From positions 1 to 64,000 of the forward strand of contig JAIXUP010000073.1 in NCBI GenBank assembly GCA_027483505.1: DNA of 64,000 nucleotides. Direction: 5' to 3'. This document shows positions 38,237 to 49,075 of this stretch, piece after piece (the stretch's first letter is position 1; every line of letters begins with the position of its first letter). Made by a program: the position numbers and the translations under genes. This DNA is from Hyphomicrobiales bacterium. GTDB lineage: Bacteria; Pseudomonadota; Alphaproteobacteria; Rhizobiales; Beijerinckiaceae. The notes under the pieces are model-generated. The model saw only the letters and a program-made list of their open reading frames with translations. It made no database searches and was not told the DNA's origin.

Positions 38237-38974
38237 TCAGGCCAGCTTGGCCTCCGGGTGCCGCGCGTTCCACTCCGCCGCATAGGCGGAGCAGCGCCGG
38301 TCCAGTTCCTTACGGTCCAGAACCCCGCCCGGCAGCAGCCGCGACGGCCCCGCCGCCTGGAACGGCACGTAGCGCTGGTGCGCCACCCGCCACAGCCGCC
38401 TGAGTTCAATCAGCGGGTCCGGATGATCGTCGACACGGATGTCGATCATCGGGAAGCTCTCTTCGCCCCAGATGCGGATCGCCGCCGACTGCCGACCGCG
38501 CTTGTCGCCGCCGGCCCGCTCGCCCGCTTCCAGCGCGGTGATCAGCCGGTCGTCGAAATCGAGCGCGGCGTTGTCGAGATAGCACGCCAGCGTGTCGGCC
38601 ACGACAGCGGGGCCGGAGAGCATGTTGCCGGCCACCGACACCAGCTTGGCGGCCTTCGAGCCACACCAGTCGACGCAGTCCTTGCCGGTGAAGACGGCGG
38701 TCTTGCCATCGCGGTCGATCATGTGCGCTTGCCGGAGGCCAGCACCGGGATCACCGGCCGTCACGATGGCCAGCGCCTCCTTCGCGCTGCGGCCCTCCTG
38801 CAGCAGGCGCAGGCCATCGACCCCGATGAAGGGGTTGACGAAGGACTGGGTCGCGATGGCGCCTACGCCCCCGCATCCGAACGGCACGCGTGCGCCGACT
38901 CCGAAGGCGCAGGTGGTGACCGCGACGGCAAAGCGCCCCGATTTGGCGTCTTTCGCGACAATGGACCAGGTCAT
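38237..38974 (-). CDS. DUF1028 domain-containing (Ntn-hydrolase-like) protein
   Basis: MTWSIVAKDAKSGRFAVAVTTCAFGVGARVPF...GAIATQSFVNP. Confidence 0.9.
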   Translation of the reverse strand: MTWSIVAKDAKSGRFAVAVTTCAFGVGARVPFGCGGVGAIATQSFVNPFIGVDGLRLLQEGRSAKEALAIVTAGDPGAGLRQAHMIDRDGKTAVFTGKDCVDWCGSKAAKLVSVAGNMLSGPAVVADTLACYLDNAALDFDDRLITALEAGERAGGDKRGRQSAAIRIWGEESFPMIDIRVDDHPDPLIELRRLWRVAHQRYVPFQAAGPSRLLPGGVLDRKELDRRCSAYAAEWNARHPEAKLA

Positions 38975-38980
38975 GTTCTG

Positions 38981-40780
38981 TTATCTCCCGACAGCATAGG
39001 CCTGCATCAGCCTTGGTGTGGCGGCGGCCCGCAGGATTCCGTCGCTGCCGCGCTCCGCGGCGGTTGTCCGGCCGACCGTCCACGCGCCGGCGCGCTCGAC
39101 CGCGTGGCCCATGGCGCCCAGCGCCGTGATGGTGGCCTCGCCGACGCTCTCCTCGACCATCAGATGCCCGAGACGGGCCTCGCGCGGATAGAACGACGAC
39201 GGCGCATGGGCCGAATGGAACATCGGCAGGTCGATCGCTTCCTGCAGATTGAGGCCATGATGCACGCGCCTCAGGAACAGCGGCATCTGCCATTGGTCCT
39301 GCTGGTCGCCGCCCGGCGTGCCGAAGGCCAGCCTGGGCTCGCCGTTCTCGAAGGCCAGCGAGGGCGTCAGCGTGGTTCGCGGCCGCTTGCCCGGTTCGAG
39401 CGAGGCCGGAAGCCCTTCCGTCAGCCAGAACATCTGGGCGCGCGAGTTCAGCGCGAAGCCAAGCTCCGGAATGACCGGCGAGGATTGCAGCCAGCCGCCG
39501 GACGGCGTCGCCGACACCATGTTGCCTTCGTTGTCGATGACGTCGATATGGACCGTGTCGCCGCGCCGGTTGGCGGCCACCATGGATTGCATGGTCGGCT
39601 CGCCGACTGCGGCGCCGACGCTTTTCGTATGCCCGGGAAGGCGCAGTTCGGGCCACATCCGAGCCACCTGATCTTCAAAGCCGCGCACGATGCCTGGCTG
39701 CAACTCATGCGAGGCCTTGTCGCTGATCAGCTTGCGCCGTGTGGCGGCATAGGTTTCCGACAGCAGCGTCGCCATCGGCACATGCACGAAGTTCGGGTCG
39801 CCATAATAGGCCTCGCGGTCGGCAAAGGCGAGCTTCAGCGCCTCCACGACCAGATGGATGAAAGGCGCGCCCTGGGGGTCCATGCCTGACAGGTCATAGC
39901 CTTCCAGGATCTTCAGTGTCTGCAGGAAGAGCGGTCCCTGACCCCAGGGCCCCGTCTTGAACACCTCCCAGCCGTGATAGGTGACGGAGGCAGGCGCCTC
40001 GTAGGTGGCGCTCCATGTGGCCATGTCCTGGCCGGTCAACAGCCCCTTGTGGCGACGGCCCGACGAGTCCATCACGGCGGTGTTGCGGCAGAAGCGGTCG
40101 ATGGCCTCGGCCACGAAGCCCTGGCTCCAGCTCTTGCGGGCCGCCTCGATCTGGTGCTCGCGGCTGCCGCCCGCAGCCTCGGATTCGGACAGGATGCGGG
40201 TGTAGGTAGCGGCGAGGGCCGGGTTGCTGAACAGCGCCTTCGCCTTCGGCACATTGCCGCCGGGCATGAAGACCGCGGCCGATGTGGTCCACTCGGTCTC
40301 GAACAACTCCTTCATCGCCTTGATCTGGTCTGACACGCGCGGCAGCATCGGATGGCCGTTGAGCGCGTAACCGATGGCGGGCGACAGGACCTCCCTCAGA
40401 CTGAGGCGGCCATGATCGCGCAGCATGATCATCCAGCCGTCGAATGCGCCCGGCACGACGGTCGCCAGCAGGCCCGACCCCGGCACGAGATCGAGCCCGA
40501 GCGCCTTGTAGGCGGCGATCGTCGCCGCCTGCGGGGAGGGGCCCTGCGCGCACAGGACCTCGACCTTTCGCGATCTGGCCGAATAGAACACCGCAGGCAT
40601 GTCGCCGGAGGGACCGACCAGATGCGGCTCGACGATCTGCAGCACGAAGGCGGCCGCGATGCAGGCGTCAAAGGCGTTGCCGCCCTTTTCCAGCATCGCC
40701 ATGCCGGTGGCGGACGCCATCCAGTGCGTCGAGGTGACGACACCGAAAGTGCCGAGGATTTCGGGCCGCGTGGTGAACAT
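38981..40780 (-). CDS. gamma-glutamyltransferase family protein
   Basis: MLEKGGNAFDACIAAAFVLQIVEPHLVGPSGDM, GDTVHIDVIDNEGNMVSATPSGG, TPGGDQQDQW. Confidence 0.92.
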   Translation of the reverse strand: MFTTRPEILGTFGVVTSTHWMASATGMAMLEKGGNAFDACIAAAFVLQIVEPHLVGPSGDMPAVFYSARSRKVEVLCAQGPSPQAATIAAYKALGLDLVPGSGLLATVVPGAFDGWMIMLRDHGRLSLREVLSPAIGYALNGHPMLPRVSDQIKAMKELFETEWTTSAAVFMPGGNVPKAKALFSNPALAATYTRILSESEAAGGSREHQIEAARKSWSQGFVAEAIDRFCRNTAVMDSSGRRHKGLLTGQDMATWSATYEAPASVTYHGWEVFKTGPWGQGPLFLQTLKILEGYDLSGMDPQGAPFIHLVVEALKLAFADREAYYGDPNFVHVPMATLLSETYAATRRKLISDKASHELQPGIVRGFEDQVARMWPELRLPGHTKSVGAAVGEPTMQSMVAANRRGDTVHIDVIDNEGNMVSATPSGGWLQSSPVIPELGFALNSRAQMFWLTEGLPASLEPGKRPRTTLTPSLAFENGEPRLAFGTPGGDQQDQWQMPLFLRRVHHGLNLQEAIDLPMFHSAHAPSSFYPREARLGHLMVEESVGEATITALGAMGHAVERAGAWTVGRTTAAERGSDGILRAAATPRLMQAYAVGR

Positions 40781-40785
40781 CTAAG

Positions 40786-41661
40786 TCAGCTTTCCTTGGG
40801 ATCGAGCGCATCCCTCAGCCCGTCGCCGAGGATGTTGAAGCCGATGACGACGAGACAGATGGCGATGCCGGGCGAGATCGACATCCAGGGCGCCTGCTCC
40901 ATGAAGTTCTTGGCAGTGTTCAGCATCGAACCCCAGGAGGCCTGTGGGGGCTGCTGGCCCAGCCCGAGGAAGGACAGGGAGGCTTCCAGAATGATCGCCT
41001 GCGCCATGAACAATGAGCACTGCACGAGGATCGGCGGCAAGGTGTTCGGCGCCAGATGCGCGATGAGGATGCGGGCATCCTTGACGCCAACGGCCCGCGC
41101 GCCCTCGATATAGTCTTCGGCCTTGACCGAGATGGCTTGCCCGCGCGCCAGGCGGATGAAGATCGGCACCGCCGACAGTCCGATCGCGATCATCGCATTG
41201 GTCAGGGATGGCCCGAGAATGGCGGCGAAGGCGATGGCGAGGATGAGGAAGGGGCAGGCCAGCAGGGCGTCGGTGACGCGGCTGACGATCATGTCGAACC
41301 AGCCGCCATACCAGCCGGAGGCGAGGCCGAGCGGCACGCCGATTGCCACCGCGATCAGCACCGAGACCACCCCGGCCATGAGTGACGCCTGCGCGCCGTA
41401 AAGCAGTCGGGAGAGGATATCGCGGCCGATCTCGTCCGTGCCGAGCCAGTAGAGCGCCGAGGGTGGTTTGCGGATCAGCAGGAAGTTTGTCTTGTTGGGA
41501 TCGAACGGCGCGATCAGCGGCGCCAGGATGGCCATGAGCACGAACACGGTGACGATCGAGCCACCGATCCAGGCCGAGCGGCTGCGCTTCAGCTTGCCCC
41601 AGACGCGGCTTTCGGGCGGCGGCAGCAGGTCGGCGGCGGGCGCGGTTGCAGCAGTGGTCAT
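40786..41661 (-). CDS. dipeptide-type ABC transporter permease (DppC-like)
   Basis: HWLGTDEIGRDILSRLLYGAQASL-type motif; EDYIEGARAVGVKDARILIAHLAPN. Confidence 0.93.
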   Translation of the reverse strand: MTTAATAPAADLLPPPESRVWGKLKRSRSAWIGGSIVTVFVLMAILAPLIAPFDPNKTNFLLIRKPPSALYWLGTDEIGRDILSRLLYGAQASLMAGVVSVLIAVAIGVPLGLASGWYGGWFDMIVSRVTDALLACPFLILAIAFAAILGPSLTNAMIAIGLSAVPIFIRLARGQAISVKAEDYIEGARAVGVKDARILIAHLAPNTLPPILVQCSLFMAQAIILEASLSFLGLGQQPPQASWGSMLNTAKNFMEQAPWMSISPGIAICLVVIGFNILGDGLRDALDPKES

Positions 41662-42605
41662 CAGCGCCCCCTCAGCCGGGGATTGACGAGAATGTAGAGC
41701 ATGTCGGCGAGCAGGTTCATGCCGATGAAGCCAATGGCGGTGCACAGGACAACGCCCTGCACGACACCGTAGTCGCGGTTGAACACGGCGTCCACGATCA
41801 GCTTGCCGAAGCCCGGAATGGTGAAGACCTGCTCGGTCAGCACGGCACCGGCGAGCAACTCGCCGAACAGGATGGTCGAAAGGGTGATCACCGGGATCAG
41901 CGCGTTGCGCAGCGCATGCTTGTTGATCACGACATTCTCGGACAGCCCCTTGGCGCGCGCGGTGCGGACGTAATCGGAGCGGAGCACCTCCAGCATGGCG
42001 GAGCGGGTGTGGCGCATGATGAAGGCCGCAAGCCCGGTGCCCAGCACGATGGCCGGCATGGCCAGCGTCTCCAGCGCGCCGAGCGGATCGGAGAAGAAGG
42101 GCACATAGCCCGAGGCCGGAAGCCAGCGCAGTTCGACGGCGAAGACCAGGATCATCACGATCCCGAGCCAGAAGTTCGGGATCGACAGCCCTGACAGCGC
42201 CACCGCGCTGGCCGTGTAGTCGACCACGGTGCCCTTGCGGATGGCGGCGATGATGCCGGCCGGCAAGCCGATGGCCAGCGCCACGATCATCGAGGCCGCC
42301 GCAAGCTGGATGGTGACGGGGAGCTTCTGCAGGATCAGCCCCAGCACCGGTTCGCCGGTCCGGAGCGAACGCCCGAATTCCCCCTGCATGACCTGCCCGA
42401 GCCAGGCGAAGTACTGCACGATGATCGGGTCGTTCATCCGGTAGATCTCACGCAGGCGCGCGATGATCTCCGGATCACGCTCCTCGCCCGCGATGACGAG
42501 GAATGGGTCGCCCGGCAGGGCGTGCTGAAGGGCGAAGACGAACAGCGACACGATGAACAGTGTCGGGATCGCCACCAGCACGCGGTTGAGGATCAGCTTC
42601 AGCAT
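41661..42605 (-). CDS. dipeptide-type ABC transporter permease (DppB-like)
   Basis: MRHTRSAMLEVLRSDYVRTARAKGLSENVVINKHALRNALIPVITL. Confidence 0.93.
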   Translation of the reverse strand: MLKLILNRVLVAIPTLFIVSLFVFALQHALPGDPFLVIAGEERDPEIIARLREIYRMNDPIIVQYFAWLGQVMQGEFGRSLRTGEPVLGLILQKLPVTIQLAAASMIVALAIGLPAGIIAAIRKGTVVDYTASAVALSGLSIPNFWLGIVMILVFAVELRWLPASGYVPFFSDPLGALETLAMPAIVLGTGLAAFIMRHTRSAMLEVLRSDYVRTARAKGLSENVVINKHALRNALIPVITLSTILFGELLAGAVLTEQVFTIPGFGKLIVDAVFNRDYGVVQGVVLCTAIGFIGMNLLADMLYILVNPRLRGR

Positions 42606-42633
42606 GGAAGCGCCGGACGACCAGTCATGCCGA

Positions 42634-44166
42634 TCACTGCCGCTTCATTCCAGCCAGCCGGATCATGCCGTCCGGATGCAGCTGGAAGCCGGAAATGCGC
42701 GCCGAAGTCGCATAGTACCAGGGCTGGTTGTAGAGATACAGGACGGGCATCTCGTCATTGGCGATGGTCTGCGCGGCGTCATAGAGCTTCTTGCGCTCTT
42801 CGGGCGCGTAGACCGCGCGTGCAGCGTTCAGAAGCCGATCGACTTCAGGGTTGCTGTACTTGCCGTCGTTCTGGCCGCCGCCGGTGGTCCAGAACGGGTG
42901 GACGTTGCCGTCCGGATCGATGCGGCCCGACCAGCCGACGCGGCTGATCTGGAAGCGGCCCTGCTGCTGGTCGCGAAGCTGGGTCGCGAACTCCATCGAG
43001 CGCAGCGACAGGTCGAAGCCGGCTTCCTGCACCATGGCCTGGATCATTTGCCCAAGCTGGGCGTCGACCGGGTTGTTGGTGATCATCATTTCAAGCTTCA
43101 GCGGCGTGGTGACGCCCGCCTCGCGCAGCAGGGCGCGGGCCTTGGCGACATCGCGCGGCGTGGCCGGCAGGTCCTTCCGGAAATAGGGGCTCGACGGCGG
43201 GAAAGCCTGCATCGTCGGGGTATGGGTGCCCTCGAACACGACCTGGTTCAGCACAGCCCGGTCGATCGCCCAGGAGAAGGCCTGGCGCACGCGCTTGTCC
43301 TTGCCGAAAGGCGTGTTCGCCGCGTCGCCATTGTTCAGGTTGAGGGTCGCGCCCTGATAACCGAGGCCTGGCGTGAAGATGACGCGGAGGCTGCGGTCGG
43401 CCTGCGCCGACTTCACGTCCGTCGCGGCAAGCCTTTCGATCATGTCGAGTTCGCCCGAACGCAGATTGGCGAGACGGACGGTGGTGTCGGGGATCGAGCG
43501 GTAGATCACGCGGTCGAAGCTGTAGTTCGCCGCTTCCCAGTGATCGGCGAACTTCTCCAGCACGATGCGGTCGTTCTGGACACGTTCGACGAAGCGGTAG
43601 GGCCCGGTGCAGACCGGCCGCGCGCCGACATCGCCGGCGAATGTCGCCGGGGACAGCATCATGCCCGCGCGGTCCGCCAGCTGGCTGAGCAAGGTCGCAT
43701 CGCGCTGCTTGAGTTTGATGGCGATGGTGAGCGGATCGATGACCTCAACGCTGTCGACGGTCGCCAGTTCGGAGCGGCGCAGCGATTCAGGGAGCGTGCG
43801 GGCGCGGTCAAGATTGGCCTTGGCCGAGGCGGCATCGAAAGCCGTGCCATCATGAAACTTGACGCCGGCCCTGAGCTTGATCGTGGCGGTCAGCCCGTCG
43901 GCGGAAAAGCCCCACTCCGTGGCGAGGCGCGGGATCAATTGCAGATCGGCGCTGGCGTCGAACAGCTTGTCGCACAGGCCCTTGAAGACGATGCGGCCGA
44001 CGAAGGTGCGCGCCCGGTGCGGGTCGAGCATGTCGGGGTCTTCCTGCAGGCCGATACGCAGCACCGACTGCTGCGCCTGCGAAGGCGTGAGCGCGGCGCT
44101 GCCGACAAGCAGCGCAAACGTGGCGGCTGCCCCGAGCGCCACCCTGGAAAGACTGGACATGTTCAT
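42634..44166 (-). CDS. dipeptide-type substrate-binding protein (family 5)
   Basis: Signal peptide MNMSSLSRVALGAAATFALLVGSAALTPSQA; TIKLRAGVKFHDGTAFDAASAKANLDRA. Confidence 0.92.
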   Translation of the reverse strand: MNMSSLSRVALGAAATFALLVGSAALTPSQAQQSVLRIGLQEDPDMLDPHRARTFVGRIVFKGLCDKLFDASADLQLIPRLATEWGFSADGLTATIKLRAGVKFHDGTAFDAASAKANLDRARTLPESLRRSELATVDSVEVIDPLTIAIKLKQRDATLLSQLADRAGMMLSPATFAGDVGARPVCTGPYRFVERVQNDRIVLEKFADHWEAANYSFDRVIYRSIPDTTVRLANLRSGELDMIERLAATDVKSAQADRSLRVIFTPGLGYQGATLNLNNGDAANTPFGKDKRVRQAFSWAIDRAVLNQVVFEGTHTPTMQAFPPSSPYFRKDLPATPRDVAKARALLREAGVTTPLKLEMMITNNPVDAQLGQMIQAMVQEAGFDLSLRSMEFATQLRDQQQGRFQISRVGWSGRIDPDGNVHPFWTTGGGQNDGKYSNPEVDRLLNAARAVYAPEERKKLYDAAQTIANDEMPVLYLYNQPWYYATSARISGFQLHPDGMIRLAGMKRQ

Positions 44167-44191
44167 GATCGTCTCCTCTGACATTGAAACT

Positions 44192-45256
44192 CTAAGCTGG
44201 CTTGTCTGCGCTGGCTTGTGCAAAAAGCGCAATGCGGCGTTGGCGCACGGCGCTGGGGTCGAAGGCCGGAAGCACATCCCGGGCCGAAAGCTCGGCAGCG
44301 CGATGGCAGGCCACGCTTTGGTCGGGCCCGATCGCGGCAAGCGCCGGCTTTTGCTCCCGGCAGATGACGATGGCATGGGGGCAGCGGGTATGAAAGCGGC
44401 AACCGGACGGCGGATTGCTGGGCGACGGCGGATCACCGTCGAGCAGCGGCGTGTCGCGCCGCATGGACGGGTCCTGCGCCGGGATCGCCAGCATCAGGGC
44501 GCGGGTGTAGGGATGGGCGGGGCTCTCGAACAGGGTCTCGACAGCCGCAAGTTCGACGATCTCGCCGAGATACATCACCGCGACCCGGTCGGCGGTGTGC
44601 CGCACGACGCCGAGGTCATGCGACACCAGCAGCACGGTCAGGTCGAGTTCCTCCTTGAGGTCCTCCAGCAGGTTGATGATCTGCGCGCGGATCGAGACAT
44701 CGAGCGCCGAGACCGGCTCGTCGCCCAGCAGAAGCTTCGGCCGTGACGCGAGGGCCCGGGCAATCCCGATGCGCTGGCGCTGGCCGCCGGAAAACTCGTG
44801 CGGATAGCGCCGCGCATGTTCCGGCAACAGCCCGACCAGCCGCAGCATGCGGTCGATTTCCACCTGCACGGCGGCGCCCGTCGCCAGATCATGGGTCCGG
44901 ATCGGTTCCTCGATCAGCTCGCCCACCGTCATGCGCGGGTTGAGCGAGGAGAACGGGTCCTGAAACACGATCTGCATGTCGCGCCTGAGCCGCCGCAGCG
45001 CCTCGGGTGACGCAGCAGTCACATCCGTTCCGTCAAACATCACCTGGCCGGCGTTCGGCTCGATCAGCCTGAGCAGCAGCCGCGCGAGCGTCGACTTGCC
45101 GCAGCCGGATTCGCCAACGATCGCGAACGTTTCGCCGCGCCGGATCTCCAGCGAGACCCCGTCAACGGCCCTGACGAGCGGCTCGCGCCTGAACAAGCTG
45201 CGCTGGCCGCCAAAATGCTTGGTCACATCGCGGGCGCTGAGGATCACGTCGCTCAT
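44192..45256 (-). CDS. oligopeptide/dipeptide ABC ATP-binding protein (OppF/DppF-like)
   Basis: [35 protein letters not shown]-terminal [10 protein letters not shown]. Confidence 0.93.
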   Translation of the reverse strand: MSDVILSARDVTKHFGGQRSLFRREPLVRAVDGVSLEIRRGETFAIVGESGCGKSTLARLLLRLIEPNAGQVMFDGTDVTAASPEALRRLRRDMQIVFQDPFSSLNPRMTVGELIEEPIRTHDLATGAAVQVEIDRMLRLVGLLPEHARRYPHEFSGGQRQRIGIARALASRPKLLLGDEPVSALDVSIRAQIINLLEDLKEELDLTVLLVSHDLGVVRHTADRVAVMYLGEIVELAAVETLFESPAHPYTRALMLAIPAQDPSMRRDTPLLDGDPPSPSNPPSGCRFHTRCPHAIVICREQKPALAAIGPDQSVACHRAAELSARDVLPAFDPSAVRQRRIALFAQASADKPA

Positions 45257-46275
45257 GCCGCGCTCCCTACGATCGTCTCGATCGGCGTCTTGAAGCAGGC
45301 CACCGCATGCCCAGAGCCGATGTCCGTCAGGGCGGGAACCTCATTGCGGCAGCGCGCATCGGCAAAGGGGCAGCGGGTCGAGAAGCGGCACCCCTTCGGC
45401 CACTGCCGAGGCGGCGGCACGGCGCCGGGAATGGAGGTCAGCCGCGACTGGCGCTGGCCAAGCGAGGGCAGCGAGCCCATCAGGCCGATCGTGTAGGGAT
45501 GTTGGGGGTCATGGAAGATCTGTGCGACCGGTCCCTGCTCCACGATCCGGCCCGCATACATCACCGCCACATGGTCGGCGACTTCGGCGACAACGCCAAG
45601 ATCATGTGTCACCAGCACCATCGCCGTGCCGGTGTTGCGCTGAAGATCGCGGATCAGCCGCAGGATCTGCGCCTGGATCGTGACATCAAGCGCGGTGGTC
45701 GGCTCGTCCGCGATCAGCAGGCGCGGGCTGTTGGCGAGCGCCATGGCGATCATCACGCGCTGCCGCATGCCGCCCGACATCTGGTGCGGGTAGGCGGCCA
45801 GGCGCGATTCCGGCGCTGGAATGCGGACCTGCTGCAGCACGCCGATCGCCAGCTTCTCCGCTTCGGCGTTGCTGACCTTGCGGTGGCGGAGGATCACCTC
45901 GGTGAGTTGGTCGCCGATGGTGAAGGCCGGATTCAGCGACGTCATCGGCTCCTGGAAGATCATGGTCATCCGGTTGCCGCGCAGGTCCGCCAGCGCCTCG
46001 GGATCGAGCGTCAGCAGATCGGCACCTTCGAACAGGATGCGCCCGGAGGTGATACGGGCAGGGGGGCGGGCCAGCAACCCCATTAGCGACAGCGAGACGA
46101 TCGACTTTCCGCAGCCCGACTCGCCGACGAGGCACAGCGTCTGGCCGGCCTTCACCGCGAACGAGGCGCGGTCGACCAGTTCAAAGCCCTCGGGCAGGCC
46201 CGCGAAGGTGATCGAGAGCTCTTCGACGCGCAGGACCTCGCGCGGCTCGCCCTCAACGGATGGATGCTGTGACAT
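45253..46275 (-). CDS. oligopeptide/dipeptide ABC ATP-binding protein (OppD/DppD-like)
   Basis: [49 protein letters not shown]. Confidence 0.93.
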   Translation of the reverse strand: MSQHPSVEGEPREVLRVEELSITFAGLPEGFELVDRASFAVKAGQTLCLVGESGCGKSIVSLSLMGLLARPPARITSGRILFEGADLLTLDPEALADLRGNRMTMIFQEPMTSLNPAFTIGDQLTEVILRHRKVSNAEAEKLAIGVLQQVRIPAPESRLAAYPHQMSGGMRQRVMIAMALANSPRLLIADEPTTALDVTIQAQILRLIRDLQRNTGTAMVLVTHDLGVVAEVADHVAVMYAGRIVEQGPVAQIFHDPQHPYTIGLMGSLPSLGQRQSRLTSIPGAVPPPRQWPKGCRFSTRCPFADARCRNEVPALTDIGSGHAVACFKTPIETIVGSAA

Positions 46276-46372
46276 TGGGATCAAGTGTGGAGCCGGAGCG
46301 GCACAAGTCAAGCCGCGCGCCGTGCTTGGCAAAGACCGTGCCATGCATGGGGCGCAGCGTCGGCCTTGCCCG

Positions 46373-47206
46373 TCACAAGCTTGTCAGGCCGAGCACATCG
46401 TCCATGCCGTAGAGTCCGGGCTTGCGGCCACGGGCCCAGAGCGCCGCCCGGATGGCCCCGCGCCCGAACAGGCCGCGATCCTCGGCCCGGTGGCTGATCT
46501 CGATCCGCTCGCCCTGTCCGGCGAAGATAACGCTGTGTTCGCCGATCACCGAGCCGCCGCGCAAGGTGGCGAAGCCGATCGTTCCCGGCTCCCGCGCACC
46601 GGTGACGCCGTCACGCACGGCGACCTTCTTGTCCTTGAGCGAAACCTCGCGTCCTTCGGCGGCGGCCTGGCCGAGCAGCAGCGCCGTGCCTGATGGCGCG
46701 TCGATCTTCATGCGGTGGTGCATTTCCAGCACCTCGATATCCCAGTCGTCGCCGAGCGCGGCGGCCGCCATGCGGACAAGGCCGGCCAGCAGATTGACGC
46801 CGAGGCTCATGTTGCCGGACTTGACGATGGTCGCGTGGCGGGCCGCCGCTTCTAGCCGGTGGATATGCTTCTCCTCAAACCCGGTCGTACCGATGACGTG
46901 CACGATCCTCGCTTGCGCCGCAAAGGCGGCCATGGCGCAGGACACGTCCGGAATCGTGAAATCGAGCACGCCATGGGCCTCGACGATGGCCGCCAGCGGG
47001 TCGGCGCTGATCGCAACGCCATTGGGCTTGATATCCGCGACGCTGCCGGAGTCCTGGCCGATCAGGGGCGAGCCTGCGCGCTCGAGCGCGGCATGCAGGA
47101 CCACACCTTCCGCCTCCGCGATGGCCTTCACCAGCGTCTTTCCCATGCGCCCGCCCGCGCCGACAACGACAAGCCTCATCGGCTCCGGTGCGATGGACAG
47201 GGACAT
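46373..47206 (-). CDS. dapB: 4-hydroxy-tetrahydrodipicolinate reductase
   Basis: [58 protein letters not shown]. Confidence 0.95.
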   Translation of the reverse strand: MSLSIAPEPMRLVVVGAGGRMGKTLVKAIAEAEGVVLHAALERAGSPLIGQDSGSVADIKPNGVAISADPLAAIVEAHGVLDFTIPDVSCAMAAFAAQARIVHVIGTTGFEEKHIHRLEAAARHATIVKSGNMSLGVNLLAGLVRMAAAALGDDWDIEVLEMHHRMKIDAPSGTALLLGQAAAEGREVSLKDKKVAVRDGVTGAREPGTIGFATLRGGSVIGEHSVIFAGQGERIEISHRAEDRGLFGRGAIRAALWARGRKPGLYGMDDVLGLTSL

Positions 47207-47291
47207 GACGGTGCTCCGCGATGGGGGGTCAGAGCGCCTGCTCTAGAGCAAATTGCGGCAAAGGTGAAACCTTGTCGCGAGGAATTGCCGG

Positions 47292-48134
47292 TCAACCCTT
47301 GGCGGGCTCACGCAGCGGATAGATCAGGTGCTGCTCGATGCCCTTCGGAAAATGCGGGTCGTCGACGCCGAAATGATCCGGATAGACCCCCTTCGGCATG
47401 TAGTATGTGCCGAAGATCATGTCGATCACAGGGAAGGTGGGGGCGAAGTTCTTTTCGCCGCCCCTCGCCACATCAGTGTGATGCCAGCGATGGAACACGG
47501 GGCTGGCCAGAACCCCGCGGAACGGACCGAAATCCCAGTCCACGTCGGCATGCACGAGGCCGGACATGAAGATCTGGAACGGCACCAGCATGATCAGCAC
47601 GTCCGGTGCGATGCCGCACAGCAGCAGCACGGCGTCCGCGAGCACGCTGTGGAAGATGATGTTGATCGGATGGAACCGGAAGGCCGACAGCCAGTCCAGG
47701 TGCTCGGAGGAATGGTGGATGGCGTGATAGCGCCACAAGCTGGCGTTGTGAAAAATCCGGTGCGACCAGTACATGATCACGTCCGACAGCAGCAGGTAGG
47801 CGACAACCTGGGCCCAGAATGGCCACTGCGCGAACACGCCATGGCCGCCTGCCAGCCAGCTTTCCGCATCGCCGGTGCCGAGCACGCCGGTGATGGCGGC
47901 CGCACCGATGATGAGAAAAACGATCTTCACATAAGAGCTCAGGCCCGGCAGCAGGAAGGCGTAGAGAAGATCGGTGGTCAGTTCGGGTTTCTTCCACCAC
48001 GGACCGCGCGAATGCTGGCTGCGGGTGAAGAAGCCAAGCACTGTGAATAGGGCCGCGACCCCGAGAAACAGCGGCAGTTGCTTGATGATGCCCTGACCGA
48101 GCGTGGTCGTCATGTCGAGTGCGGCGTTCAGCAT
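47292..48134 (-). CDS. sterol desaturase / fatty acid hydroxylase family protein
   Basis: His clusters YWSHRIFHN, WRYHAIHHSSEHLDW, FHRWHHTD. Confidence 0.92.
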   Translation of the reverse strand: MLNAALDMTTTLGQGIIKQLPLFLGVAALFTVLGFFTRSQHSRGPWWKKPELTTDLLYAFLLPGLSSYVKIVFLIIGAAAITGVLGTGDAESWLAGGHGVFAQWPFWAQVVAYLLLSDVIMYWSHRIFHNASLWRYHAIHHSSEHLDWLSAFRFHPINIIFHSVLADAVLLLCGIAPDVLIMLVPFQIFMSGLVHADVDWDFGPFRGVLASPVFHRWHHTDVARGGEKNFAPTFPVIDMIFGTYYMPKGVYPDHFGVDDPHFPKGIEQHLIYPLREPAKG

Positions 48135-48147
48135 GGTCTTGCCCTTG

Positions 48148-48978
48148 TCAGGAATTCGACGCGGAAAGCTGCGCCAGCGCAGCCTTGACCTTGAGGTCGA
48201 TCAGGAGCTTGCCCAATTCGGCGCTTGCGCGGGCGGGCTGCCCGCTGGCGCCGTCGGCTTCGAGCGTCAGCGGGCCGAGCCGCTCCGGCTTGACGCCCGC
48301 GCCATGGGCGAACATCAGCTCGGCGGTGTCCTGCATCCCGGCATGATCGCCGATGCTGGCCGGGGTCTCTCCCCGCGCGACCAGCAGCGCCCGCTGTGCC
48401 ACGTCACCCTTGCTGTAATAGTCGCCGAGCGCGACGACGCTGACGCCCGACCCCGCCCATTCGCTGTTCAGGCGGGCGGCGATCTCGGCTTGCGGCTTCT
48501 GGCTCTGGCCATGGTCGGCGATGAAGACGATGCGACGGAAGCCGGCGTTCTTCAGGCTGCGCGCCACGCCATCCAGCATGCCGGCGAAGACCTCCTCCGT
48601 CACGCCGATCGTGCCCGGATAGATCATGTTGCCGCTGGCTGGCGCATATTGGCCTTGCGGGACCAGCGAGATGACGGGGGCCACCAGCATCCGGCCATGG
48701 GCTTCGGCAATCAGCCGCGATGTCAGCCCGACGATATGCTGGTGCTTGTCCAGGATCATGTGGGGGCCGCTCTGCTCGATGCCGCCGGAGGGCACAAGAA
48801 CGGTGTCGTAGCCATGCTGGATGGCCGTTCTGACCTCGACCCAGGTCATGTCGCCCATCGCCGTCGTTGTCGGCAGCGGCGCGGTCAGCGGGCGCGACAG
48901 CCCGCTGAGGATCGCAGAACTCGCCACCACCATGACGGCGGCGAACTTCATGGTGCGGGACAGCCGCAGGATGGACAT
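48148..48978 (-). CDS. creatininase family protein with N-terminal signal/anchor
   Basis: VLVPSGGIEQSGPHMILDKHQHI, GTIGVTEEVFAGML, FIADHGQSQ; N-terminal MSILRLSRTMKFAAVMVVASSAILSGLSRP. Confidence 0.85.
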   Translation of the reverse strand: MSILRLSRTMKFAAVMVVASSAILSGLSRPLTAPLPTTTAMGDMTWVEVRTAIQHGYDTVLVPSGGIEQSGPHMILDKHQHIVGLTSRLIAEAHGRMLVAPVISLVPQGQYAPASGNMIYPGTIGVTEEVFAGMLDGVARSLKNAGFRRIVFIADHGQSQKPQAEIAARLNSEWAGSGVSVVALGDYYSKGDVAQRALLVARGETPASIGDHAGMQDTAELMFAHGAGVKPERLGPLTLEADGASGQPARASAELGKLLIDLKVKAALAQLSASNS

Positions 48979-49046
48979 GGCAGAACCCAGATGAGACGGA
49001 CCCTGCCAGTCTGCCGCACTGCGGTTAAGGAAGTATGGGAAAACCC

Positions 49047-49071
49047 GGGCTCCGGCATATCTCCGGAGCCC
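49047..49071 (-). terminator. probable intrinsic terminator of the giant repeat gene
   Basis: Minus-strand gggctccgg-agatatg-ccggagccc followed by gggtttt; 9-bp perfect stem directly after the stop at 49076. Confidence 0.75.
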
Positions 49072-49075
49072 GCTG

